The notes: generated by a model not told the origin, from the sequence alone. 64,000 nucleotides of DNA from Candidatus Scalindua sp. SCAELEC01 (GCA_004282745.1 SHMT01000005.1:62001-126000); one strand, 5' to 3'. Numbered from the stretch's first letter, positions 44,465 to 54,604 are shown. A program made the numbers and translations.

Positions 44465-46240
44465 TTGCAGGTACTATTGCTTTTTCCACCGTCTTGGATC
44501 CCATCTCAGCCGTTTTTGAGCCTCCCCTCTTTACAGGCATTTCTAAAGAAAGAGGGGGTAGAGAATATCTCTATTCGTGATATTAATATTGAGATAATGG
44601 ACCTGTTGCTCTCCTCAACCAAAGTCAAAACCACTCATACAAAAATTATTGATAGACTAAATAATGGTATTCCACCTTCTGGGTCAGGACACGATGATGC
44701 TGAATTTGCTTCAAGGCTAGGATGGGCAAAAGATGTGATAGAAAATGAGAATATGGTTCAAAATGTAGAATGGGCAAAGCAGACGTTAAGATCGGAAGGT
44801 TTTTATGATATAGTTGATTATGTTGAGAGCTGGAAGATAATTGACCGGTGGCTGCAAGTATTCGGGATGTTGTACTATCCGTCTGAAATTTCAATTTCTG
44901 ATAATTCTATGAGATACAGCGTATACTCTACGGAAGAGGTTTTAATGGCGGTGAATAATGAACAAGAGAATCCTTATTGTGATCTCTTTAGGATTCATGT
45001 CCTTGATTCACTTCAAATAGAAGAACAGTGTCTGGTGGGTATTTCAGTTACTGCAACTTCACAGGTAATGCCGGCGTTTACGATGGCTAGGTTACTGAAG
45101 GAGAAGTATAAAAATATTCATATAACTATGGGTGGGAGCGTCTTTACGAAACTTATTGACAACCTTAAGGTAAATCGGAAACTCTTTGAATTTGTGGATA
45201 GTTTTATTGTGTTTGAAGGTGAACATGCACTTCTTGAATTAATTGAACAGCTTGATGGAAAGAGAGATTTTCGAAAAGTATCAAATCTTGTCTTTAAAGA
45301 TGGTGATACAATTAGAGTAAATGAGCCATTTTATATAGAGGATATAAATTCTCTCCCTACCCCTGATTACGATGGTTTCCATTTGGACAAATATCTCTCC
45401 CCGGTGAGAGTATTACCATTGCAGGGTTCAAGAGGATGCTACTGGCGGAAGTGTACGTTTTGTAATTTGCATGTAGACAATTTGCGCTTCAGGTCGAGAA
45501 ATTTAGATCTGTTACTTCAAGACGTAGTGAGGTTGAAAGAAAAATATGATACTGAGTATCTGTTTTTTAGTGATGAGTGCATGCCAGTAAAACAGTTGCA
45601 TAATCTGAGTTTACGATTGATTGAAGAGAAATGTAATATCAAATGGATGGCAGGGGTCCGTTTTGATAAGGGACTTACACAAGAGATATTAGAGAAGGTA
45701 AGAAAGGCTGGTTGTCTTAAATTGGTGTATGGTCTCGAATCTTCTAACAAAAGGGTTCTTTCTTTGATGGACAAGGGAACTGAAACAGCAGTTACCAAGG
45801 GTATTATTGATTCATGCCTGGCATCAGGCATTGCCATACATATGTATGTTATTGTTGGGTTCCCGTCTGAGACCCGAGAAGAGGCGCTTGAAACGCTTGA
45901 TTTCGTCCTCTCTCATGAGAGGTTTATGCGGTCAAAAGGTGCTTCATGCTTGGTGTGTCTCTTTGAACTGGAAAAGCATGCCCCTATTCTGCGAGATCCG
46001 GCTAAGTACGGTTTGTCCAGAATAGGACATCCGAAACGTGACGATTTGAGTCTTGGCTATTTTTATGAAACAAGCAGGGGTATGAAGCCAGAGGAGTCAA
46101 GTAATGTTTACGAGTATATAAAATCGGAAATTGATAAGCGATTACCGATTTTTCCATACAATTTCTCAATGTCAGACGGTTTGCTCTATTTAGATCATTT
46201 TTCTGATAGATCTGGGGTAAGGCTGAGCGGAATATTTTGA
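44465..46240 (+). CDS. B12-binding-type radical SAM protein
   Basis: This 591-residue protein starts at TTG 44465, seven bases after AAGGA. The N-terminus (QVLLLFPPSWIPSQPFLSLP) and LVGISVTATSQVMPAFTMAR ... MGGSVFTKL are cobalamin-domain-like. The radical SAM core begins LQGSRGCYWRKCTFCNLHVD, with the C-x4-C-x2-C spacing seen in many members of this branch, and goes on with YLFFSDECMP, GLESSNKRVLSLMDKG and IVGFPSETREEALETLDFV. A long insert at about 55-170 is unusual. The substrate is unknown. It is the first gene after the NXR terminator. Confidence 0.85.
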   Translation: MQVLLLFPPSWIPSQPFLSLPSLQAFLKKEGVENISIRDINIEIMDLLLSSTKVKTTHTKIIDRLNNGIPPSGSGHDDAEFASRLGWAKDVIENENMVQNVEWAKQTLRSEGFYDIVDYVESWKIIDRWLQVFGMLYYPSEISISDNSMRYSVYSTEEVLMAVNNEQENPYCDLFRIHVLDSLQIEEQCLVGISVTATSQVMPAFTMARLLKEKYKNIHITMGGSVFTKLIDNLKVNRKLFEFVDSFIVFEGEHALLELIEQLDGKRDFRKVSNLVFKDGDTIRVNEPFYIEDINSLPTPDYDGFHLDKYLSPVRVLPLQGSRGCYWRKCTFCNLHVDNLRFRSRNLDLLLQDVVRLKEKYDTEYLFFSDECMPVKQLHNLSLRLIEEKCNIKWMAGVRFDKGLTQEILEKVRKAGCLKLVYGLESSNKRVLSLMDKGTETAVTKGIIDSCLASGIAIHMYVIVGFPSETREEALETLDFVLSHERFMRSKGASCLVCLFELEKHAPILRDPAKYGLSRIGHPKRDDLSLGYFYETSRGMKPEESSNVYEYIKSEIDKRLPIFPYNFSMSDGLLYLDHFSDRSGVRLSGIF

Positions 46241-46386
46241 AAAATTGTACTCCCCCGTATCAACCAAGATGGTTTTCGAACTGGCTAATGGACACGTCCC
46301 GGAGGGTGAAGAGTGTTTTGGAGATCTGGATCGGTTTTAACACAGTAAGAAAGTTTTTGAATTAGATCGTTACTAGGTAGTATAAT

Positions 46387-46995
46387 ATGAAGGATGAGAA
46401 TATAGACCAAGGGAGGAGGCAATTTTTTAAAGAGACCTTCTCTTTTATGGGTAATAAGATCCATGAGGTGGTAAAAAACAAGATCGATTTGACTACGCAG
46501 GAGAAACCCGCTACCGTCTTTAAGACTACGCGTTTTATACGCCCCCCTGGAGCTGTACCTGAAGATGAATTTCTCTCTTTGTGCACGAAATGTGATGAAT
46601 GCATAAAGGTCTGTCCGCACCAGAGTATCCGAAGGGTAAATGATGAATTAGATGTATCAGACGGTACACCCATGATACTACCGGAAGAGACGCCGTGCTA
46701 TCTTTGTGAGGGATTTCCCTGTATAGGGGTTTGTAAGGAAGGTGCGCTGGTAGGGGTTCAGGATAAAGATGATGTTACGATGGGAGTAGCAGAGATTAAT
46801 GAAGAACACTGTATGGCCTGGGGCGCACAATTTTGTGAGCATTGCATCAGAAATTGTCCCATACCAGGTGCGATATATCAAGATGAGAACAGACCATTAG
46901 TTGATAAGGATAAATGTGTGGGGTGTGGTATTTGTGAGAACGTTTGCAAGACAGTTAATCAGCCGATTGCCATCAAGGTAGTTCTGAAACAGTAA
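46387..46995 (+). CDS. Four-cluster ferredoxin, NapF/NapG-like
   Basis: This 202-residue protein carries four [4Fe-4S] cysteine groups: CTKCDECIKVCP, CYLCEGFPCIGVCKEG, CMAW ... CEHCIRNCP and CVGCGICENVC. The N-terminus (RRQFFKETFSFMGNKI) resembles a Tat-like RRxFFK segment without a clear hydrophobic core, so it may be a relic and the protein cytoplasmic. NapF and MauM/NapG proteins help mature or donate electrons to molybdoenzymes; position between the NXR operon and mrp/moa genes suggests such a role. A clear ribosome-binding site is not seen. Confidence 0.85.
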   Translation: MKDENIDQGRRQFFKETFSFMGNKIHEVVKNKIDLTTQEKPATVFKTTRFIRPPGAVPEDEFLSLCTKCDECIKVCPHQSIRRVNDELDVSDGTPMILPEETPCYLCEGFPCIGVCKEGALVGVQDKDDVTMGVAEINEEHCMAWGAQFCEHCIRNCPIPGAIYQDENRPLVDKDKCVGCGICENVCKTVNQPIAIKVVLKQ

Positions 46996-47037
46996 GAAGT
47001 GCTACGAAAACGGTTATTGAGAAGGAGTTTTTTTTGT

Positions 47038-47901
47038 ATGGGTGAATGTAAGAAGCTATCTACGTGTGAGTTTTGTCGCGATTTTGATATCTGTAAAAAG
47101 ACTGAAAAAGGTTTAAAGCATAACGAGTGGGCATTGAGTAACAGGATGTCCATGATAAAGAAAAAAATTATGGTTATGTCTAATAAGGGTGGTGTTGGAA
47201 AGAGTACGGTGACAGTTAATCTGGGAGTGGCTTTAGCCGAAATGGGTTATAAGGTAGGCATTGCAGATGTTGATATACATGGACCCAATATCCCCAAGAT
47301 GCTAGGTGTTGAAGGGGCAAGGCTTAAGGATGATGAGAATGGAATTATTCCGTTATCTATTGGTGACAATCTTAAGGTGGTTTCAATGGCTTTTCTTATT
47401 GAAAGCCCTGAGCAACCTGTTGCCTGGAGGGATACTGCGAAGTATGATTATCTCCGTGAATTGGTGGGAAGTATCAACTGGGGTAAGCTCGATTTTTTAT
47501 TGGCCGACTTGCCTCCGGGTACAGGTCATGAGCCAATTACCATGATTGAGTTAATGGGAAATGTTGATGGAACTATTATCGTAACAACTCCTCAGGATGT
47601 TGCTCTGTTGGATGCACAAAAAGCTATCCTGTTTGCAAAAGACAACAACGTTCCAATAGTTGGGATTGTTGAAAACATGAGTATCCTGACCTGTCCTCAT
47701 TGCAATGAGGAGATAGAGGTCTTCAAGTCAGGGGGTGGAGAAAAGACGGCGACAAAGATGGATGTTCCTTTTCTTGGTAGGATTCCTCTTGATCCTGATA
47801 TTACTAATAAGTGTGATGAGGGGAAGGCTTTTGTCGCGAACGATTCGAAAAATTCTTTGATTTTTAAAGAGATAGTAAAGAAGGCTTTTCATCTGGAATA
47901 G
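47038..47901 (+). CDS. Mrp/NBP35-type iron-sulfur carrier ATPase with N-terminal Cys motif
   Basis: The ATG at 47038 follows GAAGGAG by ten bases and gives 287 residues. Residues 1-22 hold four cysteines (4, 10, 13, 19), like the N-terminal cluster of eukaryotic NBP35. The ATPase follows: deviant Walker A MSNKGGVGKST at about 47-57, DVDIHGPNIPKMLG, DLPPGTGHEP and ILTCPHC, whose CxxC binds the bridging cluster. Such proteins load [4Fe-4S] clusters onto target enzymes. It lies 42 bases after the ferredoxin gene and near moaA, so delivery of clusters to NXR is plausible. Confidence 0.9.
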   Translation: MGECKKLSTCEFCRDFDICKKTEKGLKHNEWALSNRMSMIKKKIMVMSNKGGVGKSTVTVNLGVALAEMGYKVGIADVDIHGPNIPKMLGVEGARLKDDENGIIPLSIGDNLKVVSMAFLIESPEQPVAWRDTAKYDYLRELVGSINWGKLDFLLADLPPGTGHEPITMIELMGNVDGTIIVTTPQDVALLDAQKAILFAKDNNVPIVGIVENMSILTCPHCNEEIEVFKSGGGEKTATKMDVPFLGRIPLDPDITNKCDEGKAFVANDSKNSLIFKEIVKKAFHLE

Positions 47902-47954
47902 TGTGATAATATGTTATCACAAATATGTTTACTGTATTACGAAATAAGGTTGGA

Positions 47955-48118
47955 TATACTCATTTTATAATGCTTTTCGGATAAAATTCGAGAAAAAACG
48001 GAGCTAGTAAAGTCCTCGGCTTTTGCCCGGGGATAACGGCCCGCCTGAACGACATGTCGGACAGGCAACCAAGACTTGGTTTTCAACAAAACCTGAAAAC
48101 CAAATCAGTTTTAGTATA
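47955..48118. repeat. Repeat family A, copy 4 (inverted)
   Basis: From TATACTCATTTTATAATGC to CCAAATCAGTTTTAGTATA, inverse to copy 1. It shares AGTAAAGTCCTCGGC, CGGATAAAATTCGAG and the CCGCCTGAACG/CGGACAGGC region. It ends 30 bases before moaA and so lies in its leader. Confidence 0.8.
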
Positions 48119-48148
48119 AATAGATGATCAAAGGAGTACTGAGTTAAG

Positions 48149-49126
48149 ATGATTGATAAAAATTTAAGAAATATAAATTATATGAGAATTTCTGTTACCG
48201 ACTTGTGCAATTTAAGATGTACCTATTGTATGCCTGTGCAGGGAGCAAATCTACTCAGGAAAGATGAAATTCTTAGTTTTGAAGAAATACTTAAAGTGGT
48301 GAAGCATGGTGTTGGTCTTGGCATTAATAAGATTCGGCTTACGGGTGGTGAACCCTTGGTAAGAAAGGGTATTGAGACCTTAACCAAACGGATAGCAGAA
48401 CTTGACGGGGTTAATGACATTGCGATGACGACAAACGGAACTTTTTTGAAGAAATTTGCCAGGACGTTAAAAGAGAACGGTTTGTCCAGGTTTAATGTAA
48501 GTTTAGATACATTACGGCCGGATAGATTTGACGAGATAACTCGGGGTGGTAGTTTACGTCATGTCCTCGATGGGATAGAAGAAGTATTAGATGCGGGTTT
48601 TCAGGGGACGAAGATCAATGTGGTCGTGATCCGTGGAAAGAATGATGATGAAATTCACGATTTTGTTCGTTACATATTTGAGAGAAGAATTGAGTTACGG
48701 TTTATTGAACTTATGGCTTCCGGCTGGAAGAACATGGTTGATGAAGAGAGGTTTGTACCAGCCTCTGAGATTAAACAACAAGTTGAGAAAATTGGTGAAC
48801 TTACTCCCGTGAAACAGCGAATAGGTGGAGGACCAGCAACCATATACAAAATTAAGGGGGCCTTAGGCTCTTTGGGCTTTATATCTGCGGTCTCTCAACC
48901 TTTTTGTGATAAGTGTAATCGGGTGAGGCTTACATCCGATGGAATGTTGCGGTCATGCTTGTTGAGTGGCGGGGAGGTTAACGTTAAAGAAATCCTACGT
49001 TCCGATATTCTTGATAGAACCGATTTAGCAGAACAGTTGACTAATGCATTTGTACAAGTGACAATGATGAAGCCCGTTATTCATTCTGGCAGAAATAGTG
49101 CTGTGATGCATCAAATTGGAGGGTGA
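48149..49126 (+). CDS. moaA: GTP 3',8-cyclase MoaA
   Basis: This 325-residue radical SAM enzyme performs the first step of molybdopterin synthesis. It has VTDLCNLRCTYCMP (Cys20, 24, 27), IRLTGGEPLVRKGIE, MTTNGTFL, RFNVSLDTLRPDRF, and the second cluster motif CDKCNRVRLTSDGMLRSCL. It ends in Gly-Gly, which is needed for catalysis in MoaA. AAAGGAG stands upstream. The product feeds cofactor synthesis for NxrA; moaC follows after 87 bases. Confidence 0.95.
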   Translation: MIDKNLRNINYMRISVTDLCNLRCTYCMPVQGANLLRKDEILSFEEILKVVKHGVGLGINKIRLTGGEPLVRKGIETLTKRIAELDGVNDIAMTTNGTFLKKFARTLKENGLSRFNVSLDTLRPDRFDEITRGGSLRHVLDGIEEVLDAGFQGTKINVVVIRGKNDDEIHDFVRYIFERRIELRFIELMASGWKNMVDEERFVPASEIKQQVEKIGELTPVKQRIGGGPATIYKIKGALGSLGFISAVSQPFCDKCNRVRLTSDGMLRSCLLSGGEVNVKEILRSDILDRTDLAEQLTNAFVQVTMMKPVIHSGRNSAVMHQIGG

Positions 49127-49213
49127 TATTTAAATGGAAGGATGATTTATTTTTGATGAGTATTTTCTGCCAAAATTATTTCTTAATACTTGGTTGCTAT
49201 TGTAAAACAATTC

Positions 49214-49693
49214 ATGGATAAGATAAAATTAACACATATAGATGAAAGCGGCGCTTCAAGGATGGTGGACGTTGGTGAGAAAGGAATCACGGAACGGATT
49301 GCGACTGCGCACGCCACGATTACGATGAATCGTCAAACATTTTCTCTCATTATGGACAAGAAAATAGCGAAAGGAGATGTTCTCGAAGTAGCACGCGTGG
49401 CTGGTATAATGGCGGCAAAGAGAACATCGGATCTTGTTCCGATGTGTCACCCCCTTAATATAAGTTCTGTTAAGATTGATTTTAAAAATAATAAACTCAA
49501 TTCTATTGAAATACTATCAGAGGTCAAGGTATCCGGTAAAACTGGTGTTGAGATGGAAGCGCTCACGGCTGTTACAATTTGTGCTTTGACCATTTATGAT
49601 ATGTGTAAATCTGCCGATCGATCGATGACCATAAGTGAAGTATATTTGGAGAAAAAATCGGGAGGAAAAAGTGGTTTATATAGAAGAGAGTGA
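49214..49693 (+). CDS. moaC: Cyclic pyranopterin monophosphate synthase MoaC
   Basis: This protein converts the MoaA product to cyclic pyranopterin monophosphate. The ATG at 49214 gives 159 residues beginning KIKLTHIDESGASRMVDVGE, as in other MoaC; a TTG 24 bases earlier is possible but does not fit the family start, and neither has a good ribosome-binding site. It has AGIMAAKRTSDLVPMCHPL and GVEMEALTAVTICALTIYDM, with the conserved His, Lys and acidic residues. The length is typical. It completes the small cofactor group after the NXR operon. Confidence 0.94.
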   Translation: MDKIKLTHIDESGASRMVDVGEKGITERIATAHATITMNRQTFSLIMDKKIAKGDVLEVARVAGIMAAKRTSDLVPMCHPLNISSVKIDFKNNKLNSIEILSEVKVSGKTGVEMEALTAVTICALTIYDMCKSADRSMTISEVYLEKKSGGKSGLYRRE

Positions 49694-50503
49694 ATTAGTT
49701 GCAAAAATATTTGCTCTAAAGGCTGTGTTAGCTGTAAATTATTTATTATAATGGCTTTATAATATTTTTCACTCGGTACTGACTCTCTCCCAATTCTTTT
49801 GTGAAGAGACATTCTCACATGTTGAAAAATTAAACACTTGGCAAATTCAAAAAATCTGATACACTATTTACACTTTACTACAATATGACTGCTATATATT
49901 GTTTTAAGGCCTTTCAGCAAACCCCTACTTAGGTTCCGTGATATATAGTACGATACACTAGGAAATAAGATTAAGATCTATTTTTATCTTATGGCTCTGG
50001 GCAAGCATTCGTTAAATATACATGCGAGCTATCAAGGACTAGCACTCTTTTTGGTATGCTAATTTAATCACTCTATTGACGGAAGAAATATAGTTCGTAA
50101 CCATTTTAATAGCATACTCAGATTCGAAATAAGAAAAACGCTTTGTTATTTTGTAGATTTTTGTCTACGTTTGTTCATTAAAACCAAAAGAGTGTTCCCT
50201 ACTGCTAAGAGTATCATTTATAGTTATAAATATTTAGTTGAAAAATTGCGGCTTTGGTGAAAAATTTGCACTGATTTCCGTTCGTGAATTTAATAGAGGC
50301 ACTCAGAATATATAAAAAAGGCTATAATTTTCGATTAACATTTCGATAATAATTTTAACATGAAGGTGTCAGGAAGGTATTTTTGATGAAAACGAGAGGG
50401 CGGAGCTGTGTCTGAATGTCAGATTAAACTTGGAACATAGTTTAATGTATGTGGCGTTATGTTTTTTGATTTCCTATTAAGACGAGTTTCTGCTTTATAA
50501 AGG
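49694..50503. other. Gene-free stretch before the polysaccharide cluster
   Basis: About 810 bases of AT-rich DNA with no protein-coding signal that I can support and no repeat of the families listed here. It marks the boundary between the NXR/Moco genes and the surface polysaccharide genes and must contain the promoter of the latter. Confidence 0.5.
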
Positions 50504-52591
50504 ATGAATATAATTAACAATCAACTAATCGAGGCGTTTAAAGATTTTTTCATTAAGAATAGACGGGTTGTAGTGACGACCATTCATATCCTGCAGGTCG
50601 TGCTGGCAAATTATCTGGCCTTTCTCCTGAGGTTTGAGATAGCACTTTCCTCTTCGTATGTTAACCAGTTGGTCCATTCACTCCCGATCCTTCTGGTTAT
50701 CCGCTTTGTACTCTACCTCCAGGCGGGTATGTACAAAGATCTCTGGCGCTATTCAAGCATCAGCGATATGATCAGCATTATCCGGACCGTTTCAATCGGC
50801 AGTGTCATATTCTTTATCATAAACAGATATTTTGTGGGGAATGTACTTTACCCTCCTTCGGTGTACGTGCTTGAATGGATACTGCTCCTTTTTATCTCTT
50901 GCGGGACCAGGCTTTTCATCAGGGTCTGTTTCAAAAAGTATCGGAACTTTCGATCGTCAACCAAAAAGATTTTGATTATCGGTACGATCGCAGGAGAAGC
51001 AATTGTCCGTGAGATGAAGAACAATCCGAAATCATCGTATATTCCGATTGGATTTATGGATGAAGACCCCTATAAAAAAGGGCTTGAGATACACGGTGTC
51101 CCCATCTTTGGTCAAATAGATACCTTGGCGAGCGTGATAAAGAAGCAGAAGCCGGATGAGATATTGATTTCAATGGTTTCAACGGACAGTAAAACGATCA
51201 AGAGTATCTATGACCAATGTAAGCCCTTTAACATTCCGATTAAGAAACTTCCCGGGATAAATGACTTCCTGGTTGGCAATATTTCTGTCGAAGCGAGACT
51301 GGGACAGCGTTTAATTGACGCTAATTTGGTATCACAAACCCAGATCCAGGAGGCCCTGACCCTACAGAAGAAGGAGGGGGGGATGCTGGGTTCGATATTG
51401 GTCAAGAGCGGGTATATTAAAGAGGATGAGCTGTTTTCTTACCTTACCGAGCAGAGCGGTATCTCCCGTATGAAGCCGATATCGCTTGAAGACCTTATCC
51501 AGAGAGAGCAGGTGAGGTATGACATACAATCCGTACGGGAATTTATCGAGGGGAAAACGGTGATGGTGACGGGGGCGGGGGGGTCGATAGGGTCAGAGCT
51601 GTGTCGTCAGTTGATTAAGTACAACCCAGCCCATTTGCTGCTCTATGAAAGATATGAGAACAGCCTGTTCCATATAGACCATGAATTAACCCGTTTTGCA
51701 GAGAATAGGGAAAAGAAGAACTTTACGCCAGTGATAGGAGACATGCTGGATAAGAGGAATTTGGAATATGTCTTCTCTACCCACCGGCCACAGATAGTGT
51801 TTCATGCGGCGGCACACAAGCATGTCCCCCTGTTAGAGCAGAATCCGTTGGAGGCGGTAAAGAACAATGTCTTTGGCACAAAAAATGTGATTGAAGCGGC
51901 GGTGAAGTACAATGCGGAGAGTTTTGTTCTGATCTCATCGGATAAGGCGGTAAATCCGACAAGTACCATGGGTGCGACGAAACGTATAGCGGAGTTTTTA
52001 ACGATAGCGATGAATGCCTTTTCAACCACAAAATTTTCAACCGTACGGTTTGGAAATGTGCTGGGGAGTAATGGGAGCGTTATCAAGATCTTCGAGGAGC
52101 AGCTACAGCGGGGAGGTCCCTTAACGGTTACGCATCCGGAGATAAAGAGGTTTTTTATGTTGATACCGGAGGCGATACAGCTCGTCCTGATGGCGGCGGC
52201 GCTGAAGAAGGGAGGAGAGATCCTTGTGCTTGATATGGGAGAGCAGATAAAGATTGTAGAGCTGGCAGAGAATCTGATAAGGCTTTCGGGGTTTATTCCT
52301 CACAAGGAGATTAATGTGGAGTTTACGGGGCTTCGTCCTGGAGAGAAGTTGTATGAGGAGCTGTTTGACAAATCGGAACAGGTGATTAGCACGCTTCATG
52401 AGAAGTTTTGGCTGACGATCCCTGACACTCCCTCGTTAAGAGAGTTTAACAACCACATAGCGGAACTTGAGCGCATTGTTCGTGACAATGCAATAGACGA
52501 AGTGGTCTCAGCAATTAAGGATATCGTGCCAAGTTTTAAGTGTGATAGCGACGGTGTAAATGATCAGTCACCATCACAAAATACTAGATAA
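50504..52591 (+). CDS. WbpM/CapD-type NDP-sugar 4,6-dehydratase with inserted MshEN-like domain
   Basis: This 695-residue membrane protein has four N-terminal transmembrane segments (about 18-140), a CoA-binding-like Rossmann domain (KKILIIGTIAGEAIV; about 150-255), then at 265-317 two 24-residue repeats joined by five residues (RLGQRLIDANLVSQTQIQEA ... and MLGSILVKSGYIKEDELFSY ...) as in c-di-GMP-binding MshEN. The catalytic SDR domain follows: VMVTGAGGSIGSELCRQ, VFHAAAHKHVPLLEQNP and SSDKAVNPTSTMGATKR, where Met replaces the usual Tyr as is normal for WbpM. Typical family members are about 600-650 residues and lack the insert. It makes UDP-4-keto-6-deoxy sugars for surface glycans. Confidence 0.9.
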   Translation: MNIINNQLIEAFKDFFIKNRRVVVTTIHILQVVLANYLAFLLRFEIALSSSYVNQLVHSLPILLVIRFVLYLQAGMYKDLWRYSSISDMISIIRTVSIGSVIFFIINRYFVGNVLYPPSVYVLEWILLLFISCGTRLFIRVCFKKYRNFRSSTKKILIIGTIAGEAIVREMKNNPKSSYIPIGFMDEDPYKKGLEIHGVPIFGQIDTLASVIKKQKPDEILISMVSTDSKTIKSIYDQCKPFNIPIKKLPGINDFLVGNISVEARLGQRLIDANLVSQTQIQEALTLQKKEGGMLGSILVKSGYIKEDELFSYLTEQSGISRMKPISLEDLIQREQVRYDIQSVREFIEGKTVMVTGAGGSIGSELCRQLIKYNPAHLLLYERYENSLFHIDHELTRFAENREKKNFTPVIGDMLDKRNLEYVFSTHRPQIVFHAAAHKHVPLLEQNPLEAVKNNVFGTKNVIEAAVKYNAESFVLISSDKAVNPTSTMGATKRIAEFLTIAMNAFSTTKFSTVRFGNVLGSNGSVIKIFEEQLQRGGPLTVTHPEIKRFFMLIPEAIQLVLMAAALKKGGEILVLDMGEQIKIVELAENLIRLSGFIPHKEINVEFTGLRPGEKLYEELFDKSEQVISTLHEKFWLTIPDTPSLREFNNHIAELERIVRDNAIDEVVSAIKDIVPSFKCDSDGVNDQSPSQNTR

Positions 52592-52742
52592 TCTTGTAAC
52601 GGAGGCCGAGGTTCAGTTTTTGTGTTGAAATTGATCATTAAGGGAGGCGAATTGTATTGTCCGGTATAAAAAGTATGTTTAATTGTAATAGTAAATTTGT
52701 TTAGATAAGCATCATAGTAAATAAAGGATTGGAGATGATTTT

Positions 52743-53519
52743 ATGAAGGCCGTAATCTTAGCAGGAGGCTATGGAACACGACTGTCGGAAGAGACGGCAG
52801 TTCGCCCAAAACCAATGGTAGAAATTGGAGGAAAACCCATTCTGTGGCATATCATGAAAACGTATTCATCATATGGTATCGATGATTTCATTATTTGCCT
52901 GGGTTACAAAGGATACTACATTAAAGAATACTTTTCTACTTATTCCTTACATATGACAGATGTAACTTTTGATATGAAAAACAATAAAACGGAAATCCAT
53001 CAAAACGGTACTGAAGAATGGAGAGTTACACTAATCGATACTGGTGAAAAGACAATGACCGGCGGACGACTTAAAAGGGTCAGAGATTATATTGGAGATG
53101 AATCGTTTTGCTTTACTTATGGTGACGGGGTATGTGATGTAAATATAATGGAATTAATACGTTTCCATAAAGAACAAAAAACCTTAGCTACCGTAACAGC
53201 GGTCCAACCACCTGAACGGTTTGGAGTATTGAGCATAAATGATAACCTAAACAAAATCGTAAGCTTTAAAGAAAAACCGCAAGGGGAAGGCACTTGGGTT
53301 AATGGTGGGTTTTTTGTGTTAGAGCCAGAAGTAATTGATTATATTGCAGATGATATGACAGTTTGGGAACATGAACCGTTACAAGAGTTGGCTCAGGAAG
53401 GGATGTTATCTGCTTTTAAACACAATGGTTTTTGGCAACCTATGGATACGTTACGTGATAAAGTCTGTTTGGGAGAACTATGGGATGCGGGCAAGGCTCC
53501 TTGGAAGGTTTGGCAATGA
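52743..53519 (+). CDS. rfbF: Glucose-1-phosphate cytidylyltransferase
   Basis: This 258-residue enzyme makes CDP-glucose from CTP and glucose 1-phosphate. It has [46 protein letters not shown] and [16 protein letters not shown], all typical of RfbF. The length is standard. The stop overlaps the rfbG start by four bases (ATGA), so the two steps are coupled. Confidence 0.95.
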   Translation: MKAVILAGGYGTRLSEETAVRPKPMVEIGGKPILWHIMKTYSSYGIDDFIICLGYKGYYIKEYFSTYSLHMTDVTFDMKNNKTEIHQNGTEEWRVTLIDTGEKTMTGGRLKRVRDYIGDESFCFTYGDGVCDVNIMELIRFHKEQKTLATVTAVQPPERFGVLSINDNLNKIVSFKEKPQGEGTWVNGGFFVLEPEVIDYIADDMTVWEHEPLQELAQEGMLSAFKHNGFWQPMDTLRDKVCLGELWDAGKAPWKVWQ

Positions 53520-54604
53520 ACAAGGAGTTTTGGAAAAATAAAAAAGTACTGATTACAGGCCAAACAGGATTTAAGGGAAGTTGGTTATCTTTATGGTTGC
53601 AAAGTGCCGGAACAACCGTTGTGGGTTATTCATCTCCTCCACCAACAAAGCCGAGTTTGTATGAAGTTGCTAATGTAGAAGACGGATTGTGTTCGGTTAA
53701 TGGAGATGTTCGCGACCTAGAGCACCTTAAAGCGACAATCGATAAACATCAACCTGAGATAATAATTCATATGGCGGCACAATCTTTGGTTCGCCATTCT
53801 TATTCTGATCCGGTAGAAACATATACTACTAATGTTGTAGGTACCGTTAACGTTTTGGAAGCGGTTCGTCAAATTAATGGCCCACGTATTGTGCTCATAA
53901 TTACCAGTGATAAATGCTATCAAAATAATGAGTGGTTGTGGGGGTACAGAGAAAATGATCCTATGGGTGGGGATGACCCTTACTCAAGTAGTAAAGGGTG
54001 TGCAGAATTAATAACCTCAGCCTATAGAAACTCTTTTTTCCCAATAAATAAATACCCTGATCATAGGGTGGCTGTAGCAAGTGTAAGGGCTGGTAATGTA
54101 ATTGGGGGCGGTGATTGGTCACATGACAGGCTTATCCCGGATATTGTAAAAGCAATAATAAATCGTCATCCAATAAAAATTCGAAATCCACATTCGGTCC
54201 GACCATGGCAGTATGTGCTTGAACCTCTTTCTGGTTACCTACGCTTAATAGAATATTTATCGGAGAATGGCCCTAAGTATATTGGTGGCTGGAACTTTGG
54301 TCCTAATGAAGATGATACAAAACCCGTCTCTTGGATTGTTGAGAAGATAACAAAACTATGGGGCGGTAGTATTCACTGGGAGTTGGATAATAATGGCAAA
54401 CACCCGCATGAAGCAGGCTATTTAAAATTGGATTGTTCTAAGGCAAAGACATTGTTAAATTGGATGCCAAGGTTAAATTTAGAAGAAGCTCTTGAGCGAA
54501 CAGTTAAATGGTACTATAATCACCATTTGGGAAAAGATATGAGTAATTATACAGAATTGGAATTAACCAGTTATGAAGATTGTCAAGATAATCAGGTAAA
54601 TTAG
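53516..54604 (+). CDS. rfbG: CDP-glucose 4,6-dehydratase
   Basis: This 362-residue SDR enzyme converts CDP-glucose to CDP-4-keto-6-deoxyglucose. It has [18 protein letters not shown] (NAD binding), [34 protein letters not shown] and [11 protein letters not shown] with the catalytic Tyr and Lys. It starts inside the rfbF stop codon. No rfbH dehydrase follows, so the pathway does not lead to the usual 3,6-dideoxyhexoses. Confidence 0.94.
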   Translation: MNKEFWKNKKVLITGQTGFKGSWLSLWLQSAGTTVVGYSSPPPTKPSLYEVANVEDGLCSVNGDVRDLEHLKATIDKHQPEIIIHMAAQSLVRHSYSDPVETYTTNVVGTVNVLEAVRQINGPRIVLIITSDKCYQNNEWLWGYRENDPMGGDDPYSSSKGCAELITSAYRNSFFPINKYPDHRVAVASVRAGNVIGGGDWSHDRLIPDIVKAIINRHPIKIRNPHSVRPWQYVLEPLSGYLRLIEYLSENGPKYIGGWNFGPNEDDTKPVSWIVEKITKLWGGSIHWELDNNGKHPHEAGYLKLDCSKAKTLLNWMPRLNLEEALERTVKWYYNHHLGKDMSNYTELELTSYEDCQDNQVN

